Assembly: GCA_963790335.1 (NCBI GenBank)
Contig: CAWBOB010000005.1
Location: 62,001-126,000 of the forward strand
Length of the DNA: 64,000 nt
Direction: 5' to 3'
Origin: JAOUEA01 sp963790335
Lineage (GTDB): Bacteria > Actinomycetota > UBA4738 > HRBIN12
Within the stretch, counting starts at the first letter, position 1. Each line of letters opens with the position of its first letter. Under the pieces are notes generated by a model. The model did no database searches and was not told the DNA's origin. It saw only the letters and a program-made list of their open reading frames with translations. The position numbers were made by a program, and so were the translations under genes. Of the stretch, positions 1 through 9,133 are shown piece after piece.

Positions 1-268
1 CGCTTCACCGCTCGGGTGGCAGCGCACGTCACGCGGTCGATCGCCCGGGCCGCCCACGTGCACCTGGCCGTGCGCGTCCGCCCGGGGCCGGGTACCGACG
101 CGATCGTGGTCGCGTTCCCGTGGCGGCGACGCGACGTGGCCGAGGCGCTCGCCCGTCAGGTCGCCGCGACGATGCGCGATCTGCTGGGCACGCGTCGGTC
201 GCTCGCCGGCCTGGTCGACGAGGCGGCCGAGCGCATCGAGGCCGTCGAGCCGGGAGAGACGCCGAACG
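1..268 (+). CDS. Fragment: N-terminal-type domain of a cyanophycin-synthetase-like protein, 5' end outside window
   Basis: The frame starting at base 1 reads a plausible globular protein tail (for example AIVVAFPWRRRDVAEAL and LAGLVDEAAERIEAVEPG). It has the flavour of the strand-helix end of the CphA N-terminal domain. The frame has no stop near 270 and degenerates to Arg-rich sequence, while the Mur-ligase frame takes over at 269. Either this is the N-terminal part of the Mur-ligase protein separated by an indel around 250-268, or it is a separate gene that should shift into the frame whose TGA (270-272) overlaps the GTG at 269, like other gene pairs here. The fold assignment is weak; the coding character is reasonable. 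Confidence 0.4.
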
Positions 269-1525
269 GTGACCGACCCGACGATCCCCGTCGTCGCCGT
301 GACGGGCACGAACGGCAAGACCACGACGGTGCGGCTGCTCGCCCACATCGTTCGCACGAGCGGGCAGAGCGTCGCGTACTCCTCGACCGACGGCGTCTTC
401 CGCGACGGGGTGCTCGTGGAGGCAGGCGACTACTCCGGCTTCGGGGGCGCGCAGATGGCGCTGTCACAACCGGGCATCGACATCGCGATCCTCGAGACCG
501 CTCGGGGGGGCATCCTGCTGCGCGGCATCGGCACGTCGCACAACGACGTTTCGGTCGTCACGAACGTCTCGGCCGACCACCTGGGGCTGCACGGCATCGA
601 GACGCTCGATCAGCTCGCCGAGGTCAAGGCCGCGATCACCACGATCACGAGACCCTCCGGCTTCCACGTGCTGAACGCGGACGACCCGCGCGTGCTGGCC
701 ATGAACCGCCGGGCCGGAGGCCGGCCGTTCATGTGCTCGCTCGACCCGCATCATCCGGCGTTGCGTGAGGCGCTCGCCGACGGGGGGCGAGCCCTCACCG
801 TGCTCGACCGGAGCCTCGCCGAGCTCGGCCGCCGCGGCTCGCGGAGGTTCGTCGACCTCGAGCAGGTGCCGATGACGCTCGCCGGCATCGCGTCGCAGCA
901 CGTGCACAACGCGATGTCGGCCACGGCGGCGGCGCTCGCGATCGGACTCCCACGGCACTCCATCGTCGAGGGGCTGCGGACCTTCCTGCCCGATGCCGAG
1001 GCGAACCCCGGCCGTGCCAACGTGTACGAGCTCGGTGAACGCGTGATCGTGCTCGACTACGCGCACAACGAAGCCGGCATCGACGGGCTCGCCGAGATCG
1101 CTCGAGGGCTCTGCGCGCCGGGAGGCGAGACGTGGCTCGCCTTCGGCACGGCCGGGGACCGCGACGACGAGCTCCTGCACGGACTCGGCTACCGAGCGGC
1201 CCGCGGGGCCGACCACGTGGTCATCGCGGAACTCCATCGCTACCTGCGCGGGCGCGACCCCGACGACCTCGTGAGCCGGCTCCGGGCCGGCGCGCTCGAC
1301 GGCGGCGCCGACGACGTGCCGGCTCGGCCCGACGAGGTGTCGGCGCTCCGATTCATGCTCGATCGCTCGAGGTCCCGTGACGTGTTGGCGATCACCGCGC
1401 TCGCGCAGCGCCCGGAGATGTTCGCGTTGCTCGACGACGAGCTCGGCGCGCGGCGGGCCGACCCCGAGGCCGTGCGAGCGCTCGTCCGCCGCGCTCGGCC
1501 CGGCCGACGGCTCAACCGTCGGTAG
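269..1525 (+). CDS. Mur ligase family protein (cyanophycin synthetase C-half paralogue)
   Basis: A 418-aa protein with an ATP-binding P-loop TGTNGKTTT at residues 12-20, then the Mur-ligase central and C-terminal domains (VLNADDPRVLAMN, VIVLDYAHNEAGI). It closely parallels the C-terminal half of the CphA encoded on the opposite strand but has no ATP-grasp domain, so it cannot by itself do both CphA reactions. Known relatives are annotated as Mur ligase or cyanophycin-synthetase-like proteins; the substrate is unknown, and an ATP-dependent amino-acid ligation is the family expectation. Start is GTG at 269, overlapping a TGA in another frame. It converges on cphA with a 14-bp overlap of the 3' ends. 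The missing N-terminal domain may be the fragment just upstream, lost by a frameshift. Confidence 0.8.
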   Translation: MTDPTIPVVAVTGTNGKTTTVRLLAHIVRTSGQSVAYSSTDGVFRDGVLVEAGDYSGFGGAQMALSQPGIDIAILETARGGILLRGIGTSHNDVSVVTNVSADHLGLHGIETLDQLAEVKAAITTITRPSGFHVLNADDPRVLAMNRRAGGRPFMCSLDPHHPALREALADGGRALTVLDRSLAELGRRGSRRFVDLEQVPMTLAGIASQHVHNAMSATAAALAIGLPRHSIVEGLRTFLPDAEANPGRANVYELGERVIVLDYAHNEAGIDGLAEIARGLCAPGGETWLAFGTAGDRDDELLHGLGYRAARGADHVVIAELHRYLRGRDPDDLVSRLRAGALDGGADDVPARPDEVSALRFMLDRSRSRDVLAITALAQRPEMFALLDDELGARRADPEAVRALVRRARPGRRLNRR

Positions 1526-4346
1526 CGCGATCCGCGTCGAAGGGGCGCGCCGCCGAACGCCGGGACTCGATCTCGTCCCACACCTCCGCAGCCTGGTCGA
1601 CGCAGAGCACCACCAGATCGCCCGGACGGCTGCGATCGAGTGCCGACCGACAGGCCTCGAGCTCGTCGGTGATGATCTCCGCGGCGCCCACCCGGGCGCC
1701 CTGCGCGCGTGCCTCGTCGAGGCCCTGCATCACGAGCGCTCCGGTCTCGCCGCGCTCACGCCCCCTGGTGTGCACGTCCTCCCGGACGATGACCTCGTCG
1801 AAGTACCGGGCGGCGACACGGCCGAGCTCGCGCATGTCGTCGTCACGACGGTCTCCCGCGGTGGCCACCACCGCGACGCGCAGGTTGGCCGACCACGACG
1901 GCGCGCTCGGGTGCTCGACGGGTGAGCTCGCGGTCATGCGCTCGACGAAGTCGCCCACGGTCTGCAGTCCCGCGGCGTTGTGCGCGTAGTCGAGCAGCAC
2001 CGTCACGCCCTTGAGATCCACGAGGTTCAGGCGACCCGGCGCCTGGAAGAAGTCGGTCGTGAACGTGCGAAGCCCGTGGCGGATGTCGTGCAGGTGCGCA
2101 CCCGAGACGTGGGCGGCCGCCACGGCCGCCAGCAGGTTCTGCACGTTCATGCGCGCGCGCCCGTCGAACGTCGCCGGGAACTGATGCGTGTACCCGACCG
2201 GCATCGACCGCCTGCCGTCGCGCAGCACGATCTGCTCGCCCTTCGGATCGCGGACGAGCACCACAGCCTTGCGTCCTCGCCGGACCCAGCGCTCGATCAG
2301 CTCGTGGTCCTGGTTCATCGTGAACAGGATCACGTTGCCGGGACAGTGCTTGCGCATCGCGAGCACGAGCTCGTCGTCGGCGTTCAGCACCGCGTAGCCG
2401 TCGCGCGGCACGGCCTCGACGATCACGCGCTTCACGGCCGCGAGTTGCTCGATCGTGTCGATGTCACGCAGGCCGAGGTGGTCACCGGTGACGTTCAATA
2501 CGACCGCGACGTCGTTGCGCCCGTACCCCAGGCCTTCGCGCAGGATGCCGCCGCGGGCGACCTCGAACACCGCGAAGTCGACGCGGGGATTCTGCAGCAC
2601 GGTCAGCGCCGATCGCGGACCGCTCGCGTCGACACGCTTCGTGAGCCGCCCGTCGATGATGATGCCGTCGGTCGAGGTGAGACCCACCTTGCGGCCCATG
2701 TTCTTCATGACGTGCGCGATCATGCGCACCGTCGTGGTCTTGCCGTTGGAGCCCGTCACCGCCACGATCGGGATGCGTGAGGGCGAGCCGGCCGGGAACA
2801 GCATGTCGATCACCGGGCGCGCCACGTACTGCGGCTCCCCCTCGGTCGGGTGGGTGTGCATGCGGAACCCGGGCGCCGCGTTCACCTCGACGATCGCGCC
2901 GCCGGTCTCGCGCACCGGCACCGTGATGTCGGGGGCGATGAAGTCGATGCCCGCGACGTCGAGACCCACGACACGTGCGGCTTCCTCGGCGATGTCGACG
3001 TTGTCCTCGTGCGCCTCCCATGTGCGGTCGATCGAGCTCCCGCCGGTCGACATGTTGCCGGTGGCCGCGAGCAGCACCATCTCGCCGGCCTCGGGGACGT
3101 CGTCGAGCCCGTGCCCCTGCGAGCCAACCAGCGTCTCGGCCACCTCGTCGATGCGGATGCGCGTGAGCACCTTCTCGTGCCCCACGCCCCGCCGCGGATC
3201 GGCGTTGGCCAGATCGACGAGCTGACGAACGGTGAGCGTGCCGTCGCCGACCACGTGGGCGGGCACGCGTTCGGCCACCGCGACCATGGTGCCGCCGATC
3301 ACGAGCAGGCGGTAGTCGCGGCCGGTCACCATGCCCTCGACCACCACACGCCCACCCCGGCTCTGCTTGAGCGCGCGCGAGAACGCGCCGCGCACGGCGC
3401 GCAGCGTCGTGAGATCGAGGGCGACCCCCCTTCCGTGGTTGCCGTCGAGCGGCTTCACCACCACGGGGAACCCGATGCGCTTCGCGGCGTCCACGGCTTC
3501 GTCGACGGTGCGGACGACCTTGCCCATCGGCACCGGCAGACCGGCCGACTCCAGCAGCTGCCTGGTGAGCTGCTTGTCGCCTGCGACATCGACGGCGAGC
3601 GCCGACGTCAGCGAGGTCATGGTGGCCCTGATGCGCTGCTGGTACATGCCTTGGCCGAGCTGCACGAAGCTCTGATCGTTGAGACGGATGTACGGGATGT
3701 CGCGCGCCTCTGCCTCATCGAGGAGCGCCTGGGTCGAGGGGCCGAACGCTCGTCGTTCGGCGAGCAGGATCAACCGCTCGAGCTCGTCGACGAACTCGAA
3801 GCCGCGCTCGCGCTTCACGAGATGGTTCACGAGGCGCACGGCGAGCGCGCCCGCCGCGAGGCCGACCTGCTCCTCCCAGTAGCCGTAGGTCACGTTGTAC
3901 TCGCCGGGCCTGCCGGTGCTGCGGGTCTTGCCCCGATAGACCTGCGCCCCCGACTCGCGCTGGAGCTCGATCGCGATGTGCTCGGCGACGTGGCCGGCCC
4001 ATGTGCCTTCCTCGAGCCGCTCCCGGAACCCGCCCGCGTGACCTCGCGAACAGGAGTGCTCCCCGACCCCGGGGAGCAGCTCGAGCAACGTCTCGGTGAA
4101 CCCGGGAAGCGTGTTCGACGGCCAGCGCTCGAGGGAGCCGAGGTCGACCACCAGCCGGATCGCCGGTTCGTACGAGAAGTAGTTGGGGCCACGGAAGACC
4201 TGCGTCTGCACGATGCGCAGATCTGGCCGTGGGCGCGACGAGGCGCGCGTTCGCTTCGCGGGCGCCTCCTTCACCGGGGCCTTCTTCGCCGGCCCCTCGC
4301 GTTTCGGCCGGGGAGCGGAGGAGCGACGGCCGGCGGTGGCGGTCAC
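1512..4346 (-). CDS. cphA: Cyanophycin synthetase
   Basis: A 944-aa protein with the full CphA layout: N-terminal domain (about 43-200, with HVAEHIAIELQ), ATP-grasp domain (about 250-495, with GFPVVVKPLDGNHGRGV), and a Mur-ligase-like domain with P-loop TGSNGKTTT at 531-539 and VLNADDELVLAMRK. The family polymerises Asp and Arg into multi-L-arginyl-poly-L-aspartate, a nitrogen store. The GTG start at 4346 overlaps the TGA of cphB (GTGA), so the two are probably translationally coupled; an upstream extension would run through cphB and is rejected. The first 40 residues are a Lys/Ala/Pro-rich basic tail not typical of the family, making it somewhat longer than the usual roughly 870-900 aa. Confidence 0.93.
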   Translation of the reverse strand: MTATAGRRSSAPRPKREGPAKKAPVKEAPAKRTRASSRPRPDLRIVQTQVFRGPNYFSYEPAIRLVVDLGSLERWPSNTLPGFTETLLELLPGVGEHSCSRGHAGGFRERLEEGTWAGHVAEHIAIELQRESGAQVYRGKTRSTGRPGEYNVTYGYWEEQVGLAAGALAVRLVNHLVKRERGFEFVDELERLILLAERRAFGPSTQALLDEAEARDIPYIRLNDQSFVQLGQGMYQQRIRATMTSLTSALAVDVAGDKQLTRQLLESAGLPVPMGKVVRTVDEAVDAAKRIGFPVVVKPLDGNHGRGVALDLTTLRAVRGAFSRALKQSRGGRVVVEGMVTGRDYRLLVIGGTMVAVAERVPAHVVGDGTLTVRQLVDLANADPRRGVGHEKVLTRIRIDEVAETLVGSQGHGLDDVPEAGEMVLLAATGNMSTGGSSIDRTWEAHEDNVDIAEEAARVVGLDVAGIDFIAPDITVPVRETGGAIVEVNAAPGFRMHTHPTEGEPQYVARPVIDMLFPAGSPSRIPIVAVTGSNGKTTTVRMIAHVMKNMGRKVGLTSTDGIIIDGRLTKRVDASGPRSALTVLQNPRVDFAVFEVARGGILREGLGYGRNDVAVVLNVTGDHLGLRDIDTIEQLAAVKRVIVEAVPRDGYAVLNADDELVLAMRKHCPGNVILFTMNQDHELIERWVRRGRKAVVLVRDPKGEQIVLRDGRRSMPVGYTHQFPATFDGRARMNVQNLLAAVAAAHVSGAHLHDIRHGLRTFTTDFFQAPGRLNLVDLKGVTVLLDYAHNAAGLQTVGDFVERMTASSPVEHPSAPSWSANLRVAVVATAGDRRDDDMRELGRVAARYFDEVIVREDVHTRGRERGETGALVMQGLDEARAQGARVGAAEIITDELEACRSALDRSRPGDLVVLCVDQAAEVWDEIESRRSAARPFDADRATDG

Positions 4347-5215
4347 TCCGACGCCTCGCGCACGGCCGGAGACGACGCCCCGGCGTGCATCAGCGTGCGT
4401 GAGCGCAGGTCGAAGCGGTAGCCGGACGGGATGGAGTGCAGCATCGCCCCCGACACCATCATCGGGCGCCGCCCCCGCAGGCGGTAGGCATCGGTCTGCA
4501 TGTGCGAGCCATCGACCACGGTGACCGATCCTCGGCCGATCACCTCCATCGAGCGGTCCGGATGCACGATCGCGCACGTGTCCTCGTCGAGGCCGAGACC
4601 GATCAGCGACGGCGACTGGGCGATGGCGCTCAGCAGCCGTCCGAGCCGTGTGCGCTGCTCGAAATGCTGGTCGACGATCGTTCCCTCGACGAGCCCGAGG
4701 CCGGCGGCGGTCTGCACGTTGCCGTGGCGCGGCGTCGCCCCCGTCTGCCCGAACGCCATCATGTGCGAGGCGAGAGCGCTCGCGCCCGCCGAGGTGCCCG
4801 CGATCACGGCGCCCCGGTCCTGCGCGAGGTGCAGCCCGTGATGCAACCGGGTGCCTGCCACGATCGACGTGAGCCGGAGCTGGTTCCCCCCTGTGAGGAA
4901 CACCGCCGTCGCGTCGCTCAGCTTGCTCGCGGCGTCGGAGGTATCGGCCTCGGTTCGCTCCTGGGGCCGCAGGCCGGTGATGCTTCCGACACCGAGCTCG
5001 AGGAAGAGCGCCTCGTAGAGCTGCAGCGCCTGCTCGCTGATCTCCGAGGCGGTCGCGATCACCGCGACCCGGGCCTCGGTGCCACCCGCGAGCTTGACGA
5101 ATCGCTTGAGGATCTGCCGACCCCGCAGCTTGTCCTCGGCGCCACCGATCAGCATGATCGAGCCAGCGCCCGCCTGCACCGCGGAGAGCTTCGAGGGTCG
5201 GCGTGTCTCGGCCAT
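4343..5215 (-). CDS. cphB: Cyanophycinase
   Basis: A 290-aa serine peptidase of family S51. It shows the nucleophile elbow GTSAGASAL (Ser142) and upstream VFLTGGNQLRLT, both diagnostic of cyanophycinase. The enzyme cuts cyanophycin to beta-Asp-Arg dipeptides. It is first in the cphB-cphA pair and overlaps cphA by four bases, so synthesis and breakdown enzymes are co-produced. The ATG lies six bases after a TAGACT hexamer, suggesting a leaderless mRNA. Length and motifs are normal; no defect seen. Confidence 0.93.
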   Translation of the reverse strand: MAETRRPSKLSAVQAGAGSIMLIGGAEDKLRGRQILKRFVKLAGGTEARVAVIATASEISEQALQLYEALFLELGVGSITGLRPQERTEADTSDAASKLSDATAVFLTGGNQLRLTSIVAGTRLHHGLHLAQDRGAVIAGTSAGASALASHMMAFGQTGATPRHGNVQTAAGLGLVEGTIVDQHFEQRTRLGRLLSAIAQSPSLIGLGLDEDTCAIVHPDRSMEVIGRGSVTVVDGSHMQTDAYRLRGRRPMMVSGAMLHSIPSGYRFDLRSRTLMHAGASSPAVREASE

Positions 5216-5221
5216 CGCGCC

Positions 5222-5227
5222 AGTCTA
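5222..5227 (-). promoter_or_regulatory. -10 element of cphB, leaderless
   Basis: TAGACT on the minus strand, six bases before the cphB ATG. Transcription would begin at or next to the A of the ATG. No convincing -35 box. Confidence 0.55.
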
Positions 5228-5312
5228 GACCCGGCCCGGGCCGGGATGAGCGTGGCCACCGGTCCGATCACGGCACGGAGCCTCCAGAGGGGTCGGCCTC
5301 GCATCACGCCGA

Positions 5313-5318
5313 TAGACT
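5313..5318 (+). promoter_or_regulatory. -10 element of the DUF4234 gene, leaderless
   Basis: TAGACT, six bases before the GTG start. It is identical in sequence and spacing to the divergent cphB element. Confidence 0.55.
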
Positions 5319-5324
5319 CGGCTC

Positions 5325-5747
5325 GTGGCCGAGACGATCACGATCGAGGGCCAGTCGTTCCTGAGGCGGAACCCGTTCGGAGTGCTCGGCCTCAGCGTCA
5401 TCACCCTGGGGATCTACTTCCTCTACTGGTACTACCAGGTCAACGACGAACTCCGTCGCTTCGAGCACGACGAGACGATCAGTCCGACGCGTTCGCTCAT
5501 GGCGATGTTGTTCGGCTGGATCCTGATCGTGCCGCCGTTCATCGCGCTCTACAACACGGCGAGGCACATCGAGCGCGCTGAGGAGCGGGTGGGCACACGC
5601 CAGCAGATCGAGCCGGTCCTCGTGGTGCTGTTCGGACTCTTCGTGTCGCTCGTCAACCCTCCGTACATGCAGGACCATATGAACCGCATCTGGGATCACG
5701 CACCTGGCGCCCCGTCGCCCCTTCCCTCGCCCCCGGTGGCCACATGA
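5325..5747 (+). CDS. DUF4234 domain membrane protein
   Basis: A 140-aa small membrane protein. After a short N-terminal segment (SFLRRNPFGVLGL) there are three hydrophobic helices: LSVITLGIYFLYWYYQ (with the typical DUF4234 LGIYFLYW motif), a segment around LMAMLFGWILIVPPFIALY, and one around VLVVLFGLFVSLV. Function is unknown in the family. The GTG start is supported by the leaderless -10 box. It is divergent from cphB and upstream of, but not overlapping, the ABC exporter, so a functional link is not shown. Confidence 0.75.
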   Translation: MAETITIEGQSFLRRNPFGVLGLSVITLGIYFLYWYYQVNDELRRFEHDETISPTRSLMAMLFGWILIVPPFIALYNTARHIERAEERVGTRQQIEPVLVVLFGLFVSLVNPPYMQDHMNRIWDHAPGAPSPLPSPPVAT

Positions 5748-5788
5748 CACCCGGCCCGACGACCCCGATGCACCCTTCGCCTGCCCGC

Positions 5789-5794
5789 TAGCGT
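5789..5794 (+). promoter_or_regulatory. -10 element of the ABC exporter operon, leaderless
   Basis: TAGCGT, six bases before the ATG of the ATPase gene; the only promoter-like signal in this short gap. Confidence 0.5.
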
Positions 5795-5800
5795 GCCCTG

Positions 5801-6751
5801 ATGGGATCGGTCGTGGTTCTCGGATGCGAGGGGCTCCGGAAGTCGTTCGGCGACCGGGTCGCGGTCGACGGCGTGAGTTTCTCGATCGCTGCCGGCGAGA
5901 CCTACGGCCTGCTGGGCCCGAACGGCGCCGGCAAGACGACCACCATCTCGATGGTGTGTGGCCTGCTCACCCGCGACGACGGACATGTGTCGCTGCTCGG
6001 ACGAGAGCTCGACACCCGTACGGTCGAGGTCAAGGCCGGTATCGGGTTCGTCCCCCAAGAGATCGCGATCTACCCCGATCTCACCGCCCGTGAGAACCTC
6101 CGCTTCTTCGGGAAGCTGTACGACCTCTCGGGGCGCGCTCTCGACGATCGCATCGATCGCATCCTGAAAACGATCGGGCTGGACGATCGTGCCAACGAGC
6201 GAACAGGGGAATTCTCCGGCGGCATGAAGCGCAGGCTGAACATCGGCCTCGGCATGCTGAACGACCCGTCGCTGCTGATCCTCGACGAGCCCACCGTGGG
6301 CGTCGATCCGCAGAGCCGCAACGCCATCCTGGACTCGGTCGAGGCGCTCGCGACCGAGGGGATGGCCGTCCTGTACACGACCCACTACATGGAAGAGGCA
6401 GAGCGGCTGTGCGACCGGGTCGGCATCCTCGACGAAGGGGTGCTGAAGGCCGAGGGCACGCGTCGCGAGCTCATCTCGCTGGTGGGCGAGCACGATCGCC
6501 TGCACATCGATGCCCGGGGGGATCTGGAAGCTGCGGCCCTCGCAGCGGCCTCGGTGCCGGGGGTGGAGGAGGCGGTCGCTCGGGACGGAGGCATCGACCT
6601 GCTCGCTGTCGATGCGCGCGCCTCGCTCGCGGAGATCGTGCGCACCATCGACCACACCGGCGCGAGCATCGGCTCGATGGAGGTGCACGAACCGAACCTC
6701 GAGGCGGTATTCCTCCACCTGACCGGCAAGGCCCTGCGCGACGAAGGTTGA
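5801..6751 (+). CDS. ABC transporter ATP-binding protein (ABC-2 / DrrA type)
   Basis: A 316-aa cytoplasmic ATPase. Walker A GLLGPNGAGKTTT, signature EFSGGMKRRLN, Walker B LLILDEPTVGVDPQ and H-loop TTHYMEEAERL are all present. The C-terminal extension after about residue 220 ends in the EPNLEAVFLHLTG motif typical of multidrug/antibiotic or NatA-type exporters. It is the first gene of a three-gene operon with two ABC-2 permeases, so it most likely powers export of a lipophilic compound or ion; the substrate cannot be told from sequence. Confidence 0.92.
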   Translation: MGSVVVLGCEGLRKSFGDRVAVDGVSFSIAAGETYGLLGPNGAGKTTTISMVCGLLTRDDGHVSLLGRELDTRTVEVKAGIGFVPQEIAIYPDLTARENLRFFGKLYDLSGRALDDRIDRILKTIGLDDRANERTGEFSGGMKRRLNIGLGMLNDPSLLILDEPTVGVDPQSRNAILDSVEALATEGMAVLYTTHYMEEAERLCDRVGILDEGVLKAEGTRRELISLVGEHDRLHIDARGDLEAAALAAASVPGVEEAVARDGGIDLLAVDARASLAEIVRTIDHTGASIGSMEVHEPNLEAVFLHLTGKALRDEG

Positions 6752-6755
6752 TGCG

Positions 6756-7913
6756 ATGCGCGATGCGTGGACGATCGCGGCGAAGGACCTGCGGCGACGC
6801 ATCCGCGACCGGACGGCGGTCCTCGTCGCGCTGGTGCTGCCGCTCGGTCTCGCGTACATCTTCAGCCTGACGCTCGGCGATGTGGACGACCAGGCCTTCG
6901 AAGCCACCTACGCGGTGGTGAACATGGATGAGACCGGACACCTCCCGGCCGAACTCATCGGGCTGCTGGAACGCCTCGAGTTCGTGACCCTGCGGGACGC
7001 TGCGACGGGCGGCTCAGCGCAGGCGCTCATCAGCGACGGTGCGATCGACGCCGCGATCGTGATCCCGGACGGGTTCACCGACGGCGTCCAGGCAGGCCGG
7101 GGAGGGTCGATCGAGGTGATCACCGGCCCCGACGCGCCGATCGCGGGGGTGGTGGCGAGGTCGATCGTCACATCGTTCGCCTCGAACCTCGATGCCATCG
7201 GGCTCTCCCTGGCGACGATCGTGGAACCCGGGACGAGCGCCGATGAGGATCTCATCGCGCGAGCAGGGTCCGTACCGGCGGGTGGGGAGATCCGGGCGAC
7301 CGACGCCGACGATCGATCGACGTCGCCCTCGACCTTCTTCGCCATCGGCATGGCGGTGTTCTTCCTGTTCTTCGCGGTCGAGTTCGGCGTGCGCGGGCTG
7401 CTGGAGGAGCGAGAGGAAGGCACGCTCTCCCGTCTCCTCGTCGCTCCGATCTCGCCGAGCTCGGTGATCGGTGGGAAGGTGCTCGCGAGTCTCGTCGTCG
7501 GTCTCGTGAGCACCGCCCTGTTGGTCATCGCGACCACCGTGCTGCTCGACGCGCGATGGGGTGACCCGTTCGGCGTCACCCTGCTCGTGCTCGGGGGCGT
7601 GCTCTCTGCGGTCGGCGTCACCGCCCTCGTCGCGACCCTCGCCACGACCACGGCGCAGGCAGGGGCCTACGTGTCGATCGTCGCCGTCGTCGGAGGATTG
7701 GTCGGGGGGACCTTCTTCCCCATCTCGCAGGCGGGGTGGCTCGGCACGATCCGGTTCCTGTCACCACAGGGATGGCTGATGGAGGGGTTCCAGGCGCTGG
7801 CCGGCGGATCCTCGCTCTCCGGAGTCGCGTGGCCGCTCGGTGGAGTGCTCGCGATCGCCGCCGTGACGGGCACGCTCGCCTGGGTGCGATCACGGACGCT
7901 GGTGGCTCGATGA
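6756..7913 (+). CDS. ABC-2 type transporter permease, first
   Basis: A 385-aa protein with one N-terminal transmembrane helix (about 20-42), a large extracytoplasmic domain (about 43-190), then five or six helices in the C-terminal half, including the ABC-2 core motif LEEREEGTLSRLLVAPIS. It starts four bases after the ATPase gene. It presumably forms a heterodimeric channel with the next gene, since two consecutive non-identical permeases follow one ATPase. Confidence 0.88.
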   Translation: MRDAWTIAAKDLRRRIRDRTAVLVALVLPLGLAYIFSLTLGDVDDQAFEATYAVVNMDETGHLPAELIGLLERLEFVTLRDAATGGSAQALISDGAIDAAIVIPDGFTDGVQAGRGGSIEVITGPDAPIAGVVARSIVTSFASNLDAIGLSLATIVEPGTSADEDLIARAGSVPAGGEIRATDADDRSTSPSTFFAIGMAVFFLFFAVEFGVRGLLEEREEGTLSRLLVAPISPSSVIGGKVLASLVVGLVSTALLVIATTVLLDARWGDPFGVTLLVLGGVLSAVGVTALVATLATTTAQAGAYVSIVAVVGGLVGGTFFPISQAGWLGTIRFLSPQGWLMEGFQALAGGSSLSGVAWPLGGVLAIAAVTGTLAWVRSRTLVAR

Positions 7914-9079
7914 GCGCACGGAAGGCTGTCGTGATCGCCGCCGTCAACCTGCGGCGGCTCACGCGCGACCGCACGGGGGCATTCTTCGTGTTCGTCTTCC
8001 CGTTCCTGATCATCCTGGCGATCGGCGCGGCGTTCGGGGCCGGCTTCACACCGCAGGTCGGCGTCGTCTCGACGGGGTCGGGGCCGCTGGGACAGGACCT
8101 TCGGACACGGGTCGAAACGACCGACGGCATCGACGTGCAGGCGTACCCAGACGAGGCATCACTCCGCACCGCGGTCGAGCGCGGCCTGCTCGAGGGTGGG
8201 TTGGTGATCCCCGCCGGCTACGACCGGCGAGTCCGGGCAGGAGAGACGGTAGTACTCACCGCGATCACGAGGCCGGCGGGTGCGAGCCTGGAGCTTCGCA
8301 GCACGCTGAGTGCGGTCGTCGACGCCCAGTCCGTGCTGGTGCGAGGAGCGCGGTTCGCGGTGGCGGAAGGGGTCGCGAGCACCTTCGAGCAGGGACTCTC
8401 CCGGGCCGACTCGGTTCGGCAGAGCCTGCCCACGGTCGACGTGACGACGCGAACCGTCGGCGGCGCGATCACGGGCACGTTCGAGGCGGGCGCTGCCCAG
8501 GAGCTGGTCCTGTTCATGTTCCTCACGTCCCTGTCCGCATCGTCGATGCTGATCGAGACACGGCGACTCGGGATCAGCGCCCGCATGCTCGTCTCACCGA
8601 CGGGGGTGTCCACGATCCTGGTCGGCGAGACCCTCGGTCGCTACGCCGTCGCGTTGGTACAAGGCCTCCTCATCGTGCTGGGCACGGTGCTCCTGTTCCG
8701 GGTGGACTGGGGGAACCCGCTCACGACCGGGCTGGTCGTGCTGCTGTTCGCCCTCGCGGCCACGGGCGCGGCGATGGTGATGGGCTCCGTGCTGCAGAAC
8801 GCTGCACAAGCCGGCGCGCTGGGCGTGTTCCTCGGCCTGGTGCTCGCCGCGTTGGGCGGCAGCATGGTGCCGCTCGAGATCTTCCCGCCATCGATGTACC
8901 GCATCGCGCACCTGCTTCCACACGCCTGGGCGATCGAAGCGTTGAACGAGTCCATCGCGTCGGGGGCCGACCCCGGTGAAGTTTCCACGAACCTCTCCGT
9001 GCTTGCCGCGTACGGTCTGGGGCTCCTGGCGATCGCCACCTTGCTGCTGCATCGCACCCTCGTCGGTCGCCAGCGCTGA
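7910..9079 (+). CDS. ABC-2 type transporter permease, second
   Basis: A 389-aa protein with the same topology as the preceding permease: N-terminal helix FFVFVFPFLIILAIGAAFG, external domain, then a helix-rich C-terminal half with ETRRLGISARMLVSPTG in place of the EEREEGT loop. The ATG at 7910 overlaps the TGA of the upstream permease (ATGA), which decides this start over longer in-frame options. Probable partner subunit of the exporter. The gene converges on the thioredoxin-like gene. Confidence 0.88.
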   Translation: MSARKAVVIAAVNLRRLTRDRTGAFFVFVFPFLIILAIGAAFGAGFTPQVGVVSTGSGPLGQDLRTRVETTDGIDVQAYPDEASLRTAVERGLLEGGLVIPAGYDRRVRAGETVVLTAITRPAGASLELRSTLSAVVDAQSVLVRGARFAVAEGVASTFEQGLSRADSVRQSLPTVDVTTRTVGGAITGTFEAGAAQELVLFMFLTSLSASSMLIETRRLGISARMLVSPTGVSTILVGETLGRYAVALVQGLLIVLGTVLLFRVDWGNPLTTGLVVLLFALAATGAAMVMGSVLQNAAQAGALGVFLGLVLAALGGSMVPLEIFPPSMYRIAHLLPHAWAIEALNESIASGADPGEVSTNLSVLAAYGLGLLAIATLLLHRTLVGRQR

Positions 9080-9133
9080 CCCACCCCCGGCTGGCTCGGA
9101 AGGCGCTCAGACCGAGCGCACGTTGCGCGAACC

